Assembly (NCBI GenBank): GCA_002689655.1
Contig: NZHC01000141.1
Coordinates: 63,887 to 127,886 of the forward strand
DNA: 64,000 nt
Reading direction: 5' to 3'
Source: Rhodopirellula sp.
GTDB taxonomy: Bacteria; Planctomycetota; Planctomycetia; Pirellulales; Pirellulaceae
This document shows positions 49,393 through 61,900 of this stretch, piece after piece. How positions within the stretch are numbered: position 1 is the stretch's first letter; each line of letters opens with the position of its first letter. The notes under the pieces are model-generated. The model was not told the origin of the DNA. It worked only from the letters and a program-made list of their open reading frames with translations, and did not search any database. A program made the translations under genes and the position numbers.

Positions 49393-50387
49393 GTTCTACT
49401 TTGTCCGCTGACACCCCCGCCGAAGCTCGCGAAGCAGCTGAAGAATTTCGCTCGGTTCACTCCGCGATTCGAACCGAGGTAGGCCGTATGATGGTCGGGC
49501 AGGATGCGACCGTTGACGGTGTTCTTGCAGCATTATTTGCCGCGGGACATGTGCTTCTTGAGGGAGTCCCCGGATTGGGAAAGACGTTGCTTGTCAGCTC
49601 ATTGGGTAAGGCGATTGATCTGAGTTTCAGTCGTATCCAATTCACTCCCGATATGATGCCGGCCGACATTCGCGGCACGAATGTGCTCACCGAAAATGAA
49701 GCTGGCGGCACCAAGCTTGAGTTTCAAGCCGGACCGTTGGTTGCCAACCTGGTACTCGCTGACGAGATCAACCGTGCAACACCACGAACGCAGGCTGCTT
49801 TATTGGAATCGATGCAGGAGAAGCAGATTTCTGTCGGGAAGAGGACCATCCAACTGGAAGATCCGTTCTGCGTGATGGCTACTCAGAACCCGGTTGAGCA
49901 GGAAGGAACTTATCCGTTGCCCGAGGCACAGTTGGACCGTTTCCTTTTTAAATTGGTGGTAGGGTACCCCGCTGAGAGCGACTATCGGACCATCCTCAGG
50001 CGTACCACTTCGAATGAGCAAGTTGAGCTGAAACCTGTTTCCGACGCCAATACTGTCATCCGGATGAGGCAGGTGGTTCGAGCAGTGCCGGTTCCTGAGC
50101 ACGTTGAAACGGATGCCATTCGCTTGGTGATGGCAACACAGCCGGGGAATGAACACACGGCTCCCATGGTCAATGAAGTGGTTGCGTTAGGAGCATCGCC
50201 GCGTGGAGTACAGGCATTGATCCTTGCCGGAAAGGTGCGAGCCTTGCTTGAGGGTAGGTTTGCGGTGGCGACGGAAGACCTGAAAGCGGTAGCGCACGAC
50301 GTGCTTCGCCACCGCGTGCTGGTGAATTTTCAAGGAATGTCAGAGGGAGTTACCTCGGACGAGGTGATCGCAGAAATTTTGAAGTAG
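49389..50387 (+). CDS. MoxR family AAA+ ATPase
   Basis: HVLLEGVPGLGKTLLVSSLGKAIDLSFSRIQFTPDMMPADIRGTNVL, LVLADEINRATPRTQAALLESMQEKQISVG, VMATQNPVEQEGTYPLPEAQLDRF. Confidence 0.97.
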   Translation: MSSTLSADTPAEAREAAEEFRSVHSAIRTEVGRMMVGQDATVDGVLAALFAAGHVLLEGVPGLGKTLLVSSLGKAIDLSFSRIQFTPDMMPADIRGTNVLTENEAGGTKLEFQAGPLVANLVLADEINRATPRTQAALLESMQEKQISVGKRTIQLEDPFCVMATQNPVEQEGTYPLPEAQLDRFLFKLVVGYPAESDYRTILRRTTSNEQVELKPVSDANTVIRMRQVVRAVPVPEHVETDAIRLVMATQPGNEHTAPMVNEVVALGASPRGVQALILAGKVRALLEGRFAVATEDLKAVAHDVLRHRVLVNFQGMSEGVTSDEVIAEILK

Positions 50388-50483
50388 AAGTCATGTTCCC
50401 TGTGTTCACTGGTTTTCGGACTCTGGTGTTTTCTGTTCACAGCGAGTGTGTTTACTCCTTTGCCTCACAAGATTTTGTACCGA

Positions 50484-51386
50484 ATGAACGATCCCTTTAA
50501 TTTGCTTGATCCAGACTTCCTGCAGCAGGCGAACGCCATGCGCGTCGTCGCCAGGCGGGTTGCACCCGCGGGGCGGTGGGCTGAGCATAGGTCGCGTGAT
50601 CGCGGTCAAGGAATGGAGTTTCGAGACTATCGACCGTACTCACCTGGAGACGAACTGAAATCGATCGACTGGAATGTCTATCGTAGGCTCGGACGTTTTG
50701 TGGTGCGATTGTTCGAAGAGATGGAGGATTTGCCAATCTATTTGATGCCTGATCTATCGAGGAGCATGTGGCATGACGATCCGCCACGCGCAATCACGGC
50801 CATGAAGGTGGCGATTGCTTTTGCGTCGATAGGGCTTGATCAGCACGATCGTGTTGGCATCCTACCCTTCGCGGAAAATCTGGATAGCTCGATCAGGCCT
50901 ACGTCAGGGCGTGGGCGACTCGGTTTGCTTGCCGAATCCATCAGTCGAGCTGCTGAAAAGGCGCGTGACTTGCCAAAGGGAACAGATCTGGCCACATCAT
51001 TGTCAAAGCTCCGAGGGCTCCGGATGCGGGAGGGCTTGCTGGTGATCATCTCTGATTTTTTCGATCCTCAGGGAATTGAGGTGATGACGACTGAATTAAA
51101 ACGGACCCGCCATCGTCCGCTTTTGGTTGCCGTCAGTCGACAAGATGATCGTGATCCAGAGTTGCAGGGTGATATACGGGTTCGCGACTGTGAAACGGGT
51201 GACATGCAGGATGTTTCTGTGACGGCTTCGGTGAAGGAAGAGTATCGAAGGGCATACGACGGACATTTTGAGAAATTGCAGGATTTCGCGCGTAGTCGAC
51301 AGGGAAACCTGTTGGTTCTTGATCACGAAGCCGATGTGATGAAGCAATTGTCACAACTCTTCGAAGGTGGGAGTTACGTGGCGTGA
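50484..51386 (+). CDS. DUF58 domain-containing protein
   Basis: HRSRDRGQGMEFRDYRPYSPGDELKSIDWNVYRRLGRFVVRLFEEMEDLPIYLMPDLSRSM; ORF 50448-51386, likely start 50484. Confidence 0.95.
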   Translation: MNDPFNLLDPDFLQQANAMRVVARRVAPAGRWAEHRSRDRGQGMEFRDYRPYSPGDELKSIDWNVYRRLGRFVVRLFEEMEDLPIYLMPDLSRSMWHDDPPRAITAMKVAIAFASIGLDQHDRVGILPFAENLDSSIRPTSGRGRLGLLAESISRAAEKARDLPKGTDLATSLSKLRGLRMREGLLVIISDFFDPQGIEVMTTELKRTRHRPLLVAVSRQDDRDPELQGDIRVRDCETGDMQDVSVTASVKEEYRRAYDGHFEKLQDFARSRQGNLLVLDHEADVMKQLSQLFEGGSYVA

Positions 51387-52966
51387 CATTTACTTTGTTC
51401 TCGACGTTAGCGACTTTGATCGGGGTTGCTATTATTGCAGCGGGGCTGGCTCTGCTTCAGCGTTTGCGGGTTCAGCATCGAGAGATCGAGGTGGCTAGCA
51501 CCTTGTTTTGGCAGGCCGCGGTTAAAGAGACTCGGGCACGCGTTTTCGTTCACAAGTTTCGTCATTGGCCGGCATGGCTTCTTCTTGTTCTGATTGCTTC
51601 GTTGCTTTGGATCCTTCTTGCAGGACCGAACTGGAGCGGGGGAGAGCAGATGCAACATGTGGTACTGCTGGACGGAAGTATCGCAGACCCGGACGTTGCT
51701 GCCTCTGATTTGGAACTGGCGACTTTGAAAGCGTCCAAACTGCCGTGGATGAATCGCGAGATTGTGCTCGCAGGACCGCAGTTGCAAACATTGCTGCGGA
51801 GCGGCGAGCCGGTTCAGGTTGCCAATCTGCGGCGCGATAAAGCACCCACGCCGACGTCGACAGGTCTTGAATGGGCATTGGAATCGTTAGCGGGTCGCGC
51901 GGGACAGGGGAGACCCCTCACCATTCATATTGTTGGTGATGCAAGGGTGGACCAGCGTTACCTCGATGCGTTGCCTGACGAAGTGACCGTGTACAGGGTT
52001 GATCGAGGACCCGCGCAGGGAAAACCTTTGCTCCGTGCCTTGGGAGTGTCCGATGCGGAATCGGGGGTCTGGCAGACTGTTGATCTGTTGTTTGCGCCGG
52101 CGGCGTTAGACACGTTCCAACTGGAAAAAATCAACGTCACGATCGATCAGGAACCGTTTTCAGGTGAGATCCAAGCTACGAGCGGTGGGGACTACGTCGT
52201 TAAAAATGTCCCTGCTGGTGGTGGCGTGCTGCGAATGAATTACGAGGCGTCCGAAGTCGGGGCCATCACCTTGCCGCGTCGCGACCTGATCAGAATCGGT
52301 TTTGAAGCGGGCACGCCAGAGGTATTGAAGCAACTGATACTCCTGGATCCAGCCTGTACTGAAGTGCAGAGGCAACCGGATCTCTTGGTGGGCGAGAGTG
52401 AAGACGCCGACTTGCGTTTGCGTTCAGAGGGACGACCGGCGTTTCAGGTTGATACGGATTTGAAAGATGCTGATTTGGCTTTAGAAGAGTTGATCGATGA
52501 GTTGGCGTTGCGCCAAATTGATGCAACGGCATTGGCGCAGCAAAGTGGGCGTGTGATTGATGTTCAGGTAGCGTCCTCAGATCAACGGAAAATCTCCGTT
52601 TGGAAGAACCTGTTTTCCACCACCTACAATTTCCAACAGAGTCGTGCTTGCCCGATCTTCGTGGCAAGGTCGATTCGTTGGCTAGCAAACCGACCTGTCC
52701 TGGTGCCATGGGCTGAACAGGGGATGCGTTTGCCCGCTGCGAGACCGGTGTTTGATCGTGTGGTTGACCTGACGGCTACAGCAGCTGATGGTCGCACATT
52801 ACTAGTGACTCGCTTGAGTGGGCCAGCGGTGGTGGCGGCAGCAGTTGAGTCCTCTCCGGCTGATGGGTTTGTGGCAGGTCTTGGCGTTGCAGTTTGGATT
52901 GGCATCTTGGTGGTTATCATGTTGCTCGCAGAGTGGGCGCTTTATCAAAAGGGGCGTTTACCGTGA
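51383..52966 (+). CDS. BatA-like membrane protein (N-terminal double-TM; VWA-like region apparently lacking MIDAS)
   Basis: N-term LFSTLATLIGVAIIAAGLALLQRLRVQHREIEVASTLFW...WPAWLLLVLIASLLWILLAGP; C-terminal TM; GTGA overlaps on both sides. Confidence 0.85.
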   Translation: MTFTLFSTLATLIGVAIIAAGLALLQRLRVQHREIEVASTLFWQAAVKETRARVFVHKFRHWPAWLLLVLIASLLWILLAGPNWSGGEQMQHVVLLDGSIADPDVAASDLELATLKASKLPWMNREIVLAGPQLQTLLRSGEPVQVANLRRDKAPTPTSTGLEWALESLAGRAGQGRPLTIHIVGDARVDQRYLDALPDEVTVYRVDRGPAQGKPLLRALGVSDAESGVWQTVDLLFAPAALDTFQLEKINVTIDQEPFSGEIQATSGGDYVVKNVPAGGGVLRMNYEASEVGAITLPRRDLIRIGFEAGTPEVLKQLILLDPACTEVQRQPDLLVGESEDADLRLRSEGRPAFQVDTDLKDADLALEELIDELALRQIDATALAQQSGRVIDVQVASSDQRKISVWKNLFSTTYNFQQSRACPIFVARSIRWLANRPVLVPWAEQGMRLPAARPVFDRVVDLTATAADGRTLLVTRLSGPAVVAAAVESSPADGFVAGLGVAVWIGILVVIMLLAEWALYQKGRLP

Positions 52967-55900
52967 TTGTGTTGCACCCGGTCATGCTGTCGTTGGCTTT
53001 GTTGGCTCTTGTGCCATGGATCGGTCCATGGAAGGGGGGAAATACTCTTCAAAATATAATGCGATCTCTCGTTTTCCTTGCGATCGCTTTTGCGATGGCG
53101 ATGCCGCACTTGGATGTGGAACAAGCAACGCCGTCAAAAGTGTTAGTGCTGGATCGCAGTGCGAGCATTTCAAAATCTGCGAAGATGCAGGCAGTGAGAC
53201 AAGTTGCTGAATTCCAGAAGTCGCCCGACTGTCATCTTGTGATGTTTGGTGACCCCTTGGGTGGAGATGAGGTGTCAGGTTTTTCGTCCGTCACGATCAT
53301 TGATGAGCATCCGACGCGTGGCAAAACTCCTCTTTCAGCCGCGATTGCGAGGGCGCAGTGCTTAATTCCGTGGGGGGCCTCCGGAAGCGTGACCGTTGCA
53401 AGTGATTCGCTAGCGACGCGCCCTGATGATGATCGTGCCATTGCCGCTTTGCGGCATCAGCAGATTCCAGTGCACTGGGTGCAGTTGGCAACCGTCGCTC
53501 GACCAAGTACGCCGGTAGACGTGAACTGGCAAGCACCGTTAAGAAAGGGCGCTGAGTCAAGGATTGATGTGCGTTTGGTACTGCCTGACGGTGGGGCAAA
53601 TGGAGCGTTGATTCTGAAGTCAGGAGAAACTGAATTGGCACGTTCAGGCTTCTCGGGTGCTGACGAACAGACAGTGTCATTGAGCTTTGAACCGGAAGAT
53701 TCTGGGTTCTTGGATGCCGTGGTTGTAGCGCAGGACAGTGATGGCTCCGAACAGGAACTCGCGGTGGTGCTGCCAATTCTGCCACCCCATCAGTTGCTTT
53801 ACCTGGGAAAACGGCAAACGGGTGCAGCGGATAAGCTTGCCAGCATGTTGGGACCTAGTTTTGAGGTATCGACAGGGGAAACCAGTGATGCGGCTAAGTT
53901 GGCAGACGCTTTGAATCGGACGGACTTGGTGATGCTTGATGATCAACCGGCGGAACAAGTTAGCGCCGTTGCTGAGCAACAACTCGTCAAGGCGGTTCAG
54001 AATGACGGACTCGGACTGGTGATGAGTGGTGGGCGAGCTTCATTCGGTGGTGGCGGTTGGCATGATCGCCCCATCGAAGCCATATTACCGATCGAGCTGG
54101 TGCAAAAGGAAGAGAAAAGGGATCCGTCAACCTCGTTGGTTATCGTGATCGATACCTCGGGTTCGATGAGTGGCGTGCGTGTCCAACTTGCGAAGGAGGT
54201 GTCGCGACTGGCGATGAAGAGGCTTCTGCCCCACGACAAAGTTGGCATTGTAGAATTTTATGGGGCAAAAAGATGGGCTGCCCCGCTACAACCAGCGTCC
54301 AATGCAATCGAGTTACAGCGGGCGTTGAACCGAATGGATGCTGGTGGTGGTACTGTGATCCTGCCAGCATTGGAGGAGGCATTTTATGGCCTGCAAAATG
54401 TCGACACCAGATACAAACATGTGCTGGTGCTCACTGATGGTGGTGTCGAATCAGGAGACTTTGAATCATTGATGCGGCGGATGTCCAATGAGGGTATCAA
54501 TGTATCCACCGTTCTTGCCGGTGGGGGGTACCATAGTGAGTTTCTAGTGAACATTGCGAACTGGGGAAAAGGGCGGTTTTACAACGTGCCGAACCGTTTC
54601 AATCTGCCGGAAATTTTGCTGAAGCAACCGTCGACCACAAAGCTGCCATCTTATCGTGCTGGTGAGCACGTCGTGCAAGCCCGTGGCGGGCCTGGTTGGT
54701 GGGGGGATGTTGACATGGCTCAGTTGCCCGAGCTTGCGGGATACGTTGAGTCCAAGCAGCGAATGGGTAGCGAGGTGTTGTTGGAAACGGTGGCCGAGAA
54801 ACATCCTGTACTGGCGAGTTGGCGGTATGGTCTTGGCCGAGTCACGACGCTGACCACTGAGCCACTTGGCGAGGGAACGGTGCCTTGGCAGAAGTGGCCT
54901 GACTATGGAAACGCACTTGCTAGGGTGCTGCAGAGAAGTTCCGCCGACACACGTGATCCCTTTGATTATGATGCCGAGTTTGATGGGGGGGACGTTGTGA
55001 TCCATGCCATTCGTCAACAGCCTCGTGGAATCGCGGCACCGGAAGCCCACCCGCGAGCGCGACTTTTTGAATCACAAGAGGATATTGTGTTTCAAAGGCG
55101 GAGCCCGGATCGCTACCTAAGTCGGATGCCCATTCCAGCCATGGGCAAAACGATCCGGTTGGAAACGTCAGCGACCAGCACTCCGGGACGTTGGCATTTG
55201 ATGTCCGTCAGATCGCCAGTTGCATCCGAGGAATTTGTCGATCCCGCGAAGTCGATTGATGCTGAAACACTAATCACGCTCACTGGAGGCCAACGCATGT
55301 CGCCTACGTCGATTTGGGCAGACGCCCCTGCTTCACAAAGCAAGGGAGTCACATTGCTCTCATTGGCTCCTTGGTTCTACGCAATCGCGCTGCTGCTATT
55401 TATTGCGGAAGTGGTGATTCGGCGTTTGCCCCGGCGGTCCAAGTTCGTGTCCAACTCGCTGCACGCGGCTGCGGCGGCCGCTCTGATGGCTGGGATGCTT
55501 CCAGCGCCATTAGCAGTGGGACAAGAAGCACCGAGCAGTGATTTGGTCGCAGCAGCGAATCAGCTCATTGATGACAGCACGAGAAGCGGTGTCAGTGATG
55601 AAGCAGTGGCGGCGTTTTTTAATACCGCGATCCTGAAAGAGGGTAATCTGCAAAGTACGTTGGACTGGCTGGCTGAATCCACGGATGATCTGACGGTGAA
55701 GCGAAATCAGGTGATCGCAGAGATCGAAGTCAAACTGGCTGCTAAGCGTGGTGATTTACAGCGTGCCTCGGACCTGATGATGGATCTTCTCAAGCAGAAG
55801 GAGATAGCTGAGTCGCGATTGGATCTGCGTCTCGCTCAGGCAAAGTTTCATGATGCTCTTGGTGAAACCGATGTTGCCAAGGAACTTTATACAGAGCTGA

Positions 55901-58900
55901 CGAAGGCTGATTTGCCCGAGGCTGATAAACAAACCGTTAGCTTGCGACTCGCATTGATGGGGCTGCTTGGCGACAGTAAGGCAAAGCAGAGCAGTGATGC
56001 GAAGCCGTTGATTGATCTGGCGTCCAACTCAGAGGACATTGGTTTTCGAAACCGTGCAGCTAATGTATTGGCCGTGCAGAATCGTCATGCAGACGCGTTG
56101 AAGCTGTTCACCATTACGGGATCAGGAACCCAACGCTTTCGAAGTGCCAGTCGAGTCACCGAGTGGGCGATTCGTGCAAACGAGCGTGAACGCGCGATCG
56201 AAACGGCGTGGCAGGCAGTCGGGGCGGCTGCGCTGAAGCGGGATCGTAACTACGCATTGGCACTGCTGGTCGAATCGTACCGTCTACAGAGAAAGTCGGC
56301 GGGAGTGGAGGCTCTGGTTGATGAGTTCAAGCGGCGCAATGATGCGTCTGAGGCGATGACTATGGAAATGCAGCGAGTCTGGATTGATTTGTTGCGTGAG
56401 CTTGGTCGCTATGAAGATGCGATTGCTTTGTTTCGAAAAACCACGGACGTAGCAAGTGGCTTTACCGTTGAGATGAGGCGCGAATTGTTGGAATTGGAAG
56501 GGGAAGCCGGGAATGTAGAGCAGATGATCGCTACCTATCGCGAGCTGATCAGGGCAGAGCCGGATGAACTGGCGTGGCGAGGGGGCCTTACTCAGATTTT
56601 GTTGGAGCGAGGAGAAAAAGAGCAGGCGGTTGCGTTGTGGGACGAATATGTGACCCAAACCGAACGTTCCACTGTGCTGATGAATTCTACTCTGACGCTT
56701 GGTGAATTGGGGTTGGATCGCTTGGCAAATAAGGCCGTAGAACGGATGGTTGAACTGCGGGAGAACCATGGTCAGGCATTGTTGTATTGGGCAGACTTGC
56801 AACAACGCCGCGGCGATGTTGAAGGCGCAGAAGTTACGTTGAATCGCGTGCAGTTGCTCCAGGACGTAGGTGATGACGTGCGTGCAGAACTCGCCAGCTC
56901 CTACGAGCGAATTGGTCGGCAGGACAAGGCGATTGAAGTGAACGAAGCGATTCGCGCTAACCGGGAAGTGGTGGCTGAGGATTTGGAAATGCGGCTCGCT
57001 TGGCTTTACAGTGAAGTTGGTGATGAGGATAAGGCACTGGATCAATGGCTTGCACTGTGGAGAAAAATCACCTCGATCCCGCGTCGACGTTATGTGGAAG
57101 ATCGGCTGATGACCGTCGCCAGTCGCTTAGGGACCTTGGCGGACATTGCCATCGAAATCGAGGAAAAGCTCTCCGATGGAACCGTCGATGCTCGCGAGGC
57201 GGGGTTGCTCGTCAGAATTTACTCTCGTGTCAATGATTCGGTGGCAGCAACCGAAATTTCAGAAGAGTACATGTCGCAGACTGGCAAGGATGTGGTTGAG
57301 CAGCTGCAAGAAAAGGGACGCATTTACCAGATTTGCAATGATTACTGGAACTATGAGAAGGTAATTGAACAGCTGATTAAGGTTGATCCGGAAGGCGAGA
57401 CCGAATATTTGCGGCAGTTGGCGTTAAGCATGTTGGAGCGTGGCAAGGCACAGGATGCTCGAAAAGTGCTGATGAACTTGAGGACAGCCGACGATGGAAA
57501 GGACTCAATTGGAGGTGAATTTGAAGCGGGAGTGCTTTCGCTTGTGGGAATGAAAGAGGAAGCAGCTGATGCCTATCGTCAGGCTATCGCAACTCACCCT
57601 GATCGCATTGAATCCTATCTTTTGTTGGCCAATCTGCTCAAGGAGAACGATCAGACCGAACGTGCAGTCGGAATGTTCCAATACTTGGCAGAGAACGCGG
57701 AACGCGATGACATGTTCACGATCGCTATTGACGGGCTGTTGAACATGGAGGCAAAGGGACGAAACATGCAGTGGGCGAGACGGATCACCCTCGAACGACT
57801 TGCCGGACGCGAAGACAAGAATTATCTGTACCAATTGTTGTCAGACCTCTCATCGGAAGTGAACGACAAAGCGGGTCAGATTAGGGCAATGGAGAATTCG
57901 CTGGCTGTCTCAGGAAGCCGGCGTCTGTCGGTGCTTCGTGAGTGCATGGAACTGTCGTCAAAGATACGGGGTGGGGTGTATTACTCCAGTTCCTCGCGGG
58001 GGCCGACCAATAAAGGAAATCTGCCCTTTTTTGCATTTGGCCGTAGACTGATTGGTCTCAAGGAGTTGATGCCACCACAGGTGTTTTTGGATCTTGGCAA
58101 AGCGTTTCTTGATGATGGGGACACAGAAAGTGCCGAGAGAACATTTGGCATGGCTAGAAATCTCGCCGATCCACGCGGTTATCAGCGCGAGGTTGCCGAG
58201 ATTTTTGAGAAGGCTGGGAAAATCCCCGAGGCTTTGGCTCGGTACGATCGGCTGCTGAGAACAAGCCCTTCAGACGTTCCACTCATGGCACGAGTTGCAA
58301 AGCTCAACGAGAGTGAACGCAAAGACGCGATTGCATTTCGATTCTATCAGAGTGGACTCAATTTGCTTTTGTCTCAAACTCCACTCACGACACGCGAAGC
58401 TGCCAAAAATAGTCAGAACCGCTACTGGAATAACAACCGGGACGCATACCAGACGTATTCTGATGAGCTATTGATGGGGATGTTGGTGACGGTGCCTGAT
58501 GATGCGATTGATCAGATGCTCGCTGAGCAGAGAGAACGACTTGTTACAGATCTGGATCAGTTGGCCAAAATACAAATGAAAGCAAACATCGCTAGCGAAA
58601 TCTCGGAAGCTCCAAGAATTGAGAAGCGTTTCAAACAGTTGCAGCGGATGTACATGGCAGTATCGCAACTGGAGCCAATCGAGGAAATCGATGCGATGTT
58701 GTTGAAACGATTTCCCGAGGACCAGTCGCTGTTCGCAAATATCGTAAATCTGCGTCTTAGTGCGGGACGTCGTGACAGTTTAATGAGGTTGCTAGAGACA
58801 TCGGGGCTAACTGAAACGCAGCGTTCAAAGGTGAATGGCGTTCTTGGGAAGATAAACCCGTCTACCGCGGGTACTGCCTTGAGCGCCGAGCTAATGTGGA

Positions 58901-61900
58901 AAGGTTTGCGGCCCGCTTGGCTGGCAAATGACCGCGAACAATCGCTGGAATGGTTGAGGCGTTTGAATCAGAAAAGTGTATCGGGCAGGAATGGACGACC
59001 TTCGTATAAGGTCGTAAATGGTCGGGCTGTCATGCAGGAACGGTCGAGCTTAGGAGATGTTCGCATTTGGATGAGGCTGGCTGTGGCGCTCGGAGATGAC
59101 GGTCTGGCCTTGCAGTTGGCTAGAGCGAACATTTCACGGCAGTCATATCAGACTCAGCAGGCGTTTTATAGCATGTGTCGCGAGATCCTGCCAAAAGAGC
59201 GTTTCTCTGAACTGGTGCGATATGCGACGAATGACCAAAAGCAGAAGCCAGAACGTCTTGCCAATTACCTTTGGCTCCTATCGGAGATGCGTGAGTATGT
59301 CGATGACCTACAGCCAAATGATGGCGATTTGCTCAGTCTGATTCAGAAGGGGAATCTACGACTCGGTTATACGTTTCCGTTCCCAGTTGCAATGAAGGTC
59401 TTTCCTGAATCAATTCGAGCCGATGCATTTGCCGAGACGCTTGACACGGTGACCCCAAAGACTCTACCGCAGGAGTTGATTCGAGTTCCGTTTAACTACA
59501 AAGAACGGATTGATGATGAGACGAAGAAAGTTGTTCTTGCAGCGATGTCAGATGGCATCGACGCTGCGCTTCAAGACAACTACCTTCGCTACTGTTCGTA
59601 TTACATGCCGCGAGGCGGAACGGTAGTGGTTTGCGAAGAAAATGAAGATCTGGCGACTAAAATGCTGGATCTTTTGATTGCCGACAAGGTGATGAAACGC
59701 GAGTCTAACATTGCCAAAATGGCGCAGGTCGTGAAAGGGATGCTGTTGTTTCAGTCTGGCAAGAAGAATGAGGGGATTGCGCTGGCGTTGAAAACAGGCT
59801 CGCCTTTTGTAACCGCGACTGACAGCTATTTAAGGCAACTAAGAACATGGGCGTTCAAAGAATTTTTATTGGATAATCCTGAAACGTTTTGGAAAACGTT
59901 GCAGGGAAATGTTGAGAAGGACAGAGTGACGGTTGCGGTTTATGACAAACGTATTTCTTTCGCGTCGAGGATCCGAGCAACGGACGCATTGTCTAAACTG
60001 TATGCCGAGGCTGCAACAGAATTCCCGAATGAGACGAAGTTCACGTCGTGGGCGTCCCGTTCGTCCGTCAGGTCCAAGAATGTGTATCAGGAAATTGAAT
60101 TCCAAGTAGCGTTGTTGAAATCATTACAGGCGAAAAAGGGTGTGACGGACCAAGCCAAGCATGTTAAAGATGAGGATGTGATAAGGACGCGGCTGTCGAG
60201 TTTGTGGAACTCAGTCGAACATCGGGTGAATGCCATGGAGCACTGGTCTGTGGTGGATGACCATGCACGTGAGGCATACGAGCAAGCCCGAAAGAAGGAA
60301 CATGAAGGGGATGGCGCCGATGGCAAAGGTGCAGCCAAGCCAGCGGTTGCGGTGCCTGGTGAGAAGATTGCCACGACGAATGGTGTATCGAAGACGCTGG
60401 GAGGGGCTGTTCGTAAGGCAGCTGCCATCAAACCCGTACCCTCTAACCCTTCGGGACGTGGAACGGTGAGGACGGTTAAGGCGAGTCCGGCCGCTGGAGT
60501 GGGGGGACCGGTGAAACTTATTAAAAGTAAGCCATCGGCCGGGGCTACACAAAAGAAATCAAATCCAAGTCAAGAAAAGAAGTATGCGAAAGGAGTTCAG
60601 GGTGTGAAGGACGCTCTGGATGCTGGAGATGAATCTGGGGTGATCCGTAGTATTCGTTCCATGTGGAGGACGCTGCCTCCCGCGACCTCCAGTCCGTACG
60701 GTTCGAGGGTGGTCAGCAGATCCATGAACTATTCGTGGCCTGTACCCAGACCGATGTCGAAATCCAAGCATACCCACGAGCAGGATGCGGAAAAAACACG
60801 ACGTGACGCTGCTGAAAAGGCTGCTCAAACGGTGGAGAAGACACGTCTGAAAAAACGCGGAGGGCTCTCGACCTTCATGCCCGCTGCACGGCCTGCTTTC
60901 GTTCCTCGGCCCACGGCATGGAATGTTCTGGCGGAGCATCCGTATGCCCTGCCCGAGATGCGACGGATCATTCGTGCCAGTTTCATCGCGCCAGGCAATA
61001 CAAAGGCAGTCTCGTTGGGGCTGCTGAGGGCAGAACGGCTTGCCAAAGGTGATCAGCTGGTGCTCGCTGGATTAGTCAAAGACATAAAGCAGGGGCGGGG
61101 CTCGCAGCGTGTGCTGGACGGGTTCTTTGAACTTGTCAGTGAAGATCCTGAGCTAATCAATGACTCCAACAAGAGCGTGCTCGATTTACTGACGGATCAA
61201 CTTGGGATCAAAAACGGGAGCGAGGCACAGTTGCTGGCTCCGCTTTATGCCCAGGTCGGTGATCGGGAGACAGCTGCCATGCTTTATCGGGTGAGCGCCT
61301 TCTTCCCTTCAAAATCTGTGAGGCATTTTGCGTCGCTTGTGACTGACGCGCGGCAGTTTTTCGAGCGTGACGAGTTACTTGTACTCGTTGAGTCGATGTT
61401 TGATACCGTGTACGACCGGCGGCTGGCTTTGCCCGCCGTCTTGAACCTGCGGCACGAACTTCTAAGTGCCAAGGATGCTGCCGATGCCGCAAGACGAGAT
61501 TTTCCTGTCGAGTCTGTGGTTCATGATATCTATGATGTCGAGGTTTTGGTTTCTGGTGCGACCATTTTTTCAGCCGATGGTGATTACACGCGTGCCGTGG
61601 GCTGTGTCGAAGCGTTACTTAGGCAACATGGAAAGCCGTTTGTGCCGCGGCTTGTGAACCCGTCTCAGTACTACATGAGGCGAAGCACAACGCGGCCATG
61701 GGTTTTGACGAGGCAAAACTATCTGGATTTGTTTGCGGAAGCGGACCCCGGGCCCGCAAGTAAATCAGCGGAATGGCTTCAGCAGGCAAGCATTGCTGTC
61801 AACGGTTTGCGTGCTGACGAATCAGTGAAACGTGAAGCGGTAGCTGAGGCCTTGTTGACGATTGCGTATCGACAATCCGAGGCGGGAGAAGCAGAAGCAG

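Noticed and set aside
56284-57045. 253-aa minus-strand ORF
   Set aside because: Lies entirely antisense to the TPR region of the giant gene; no family signal
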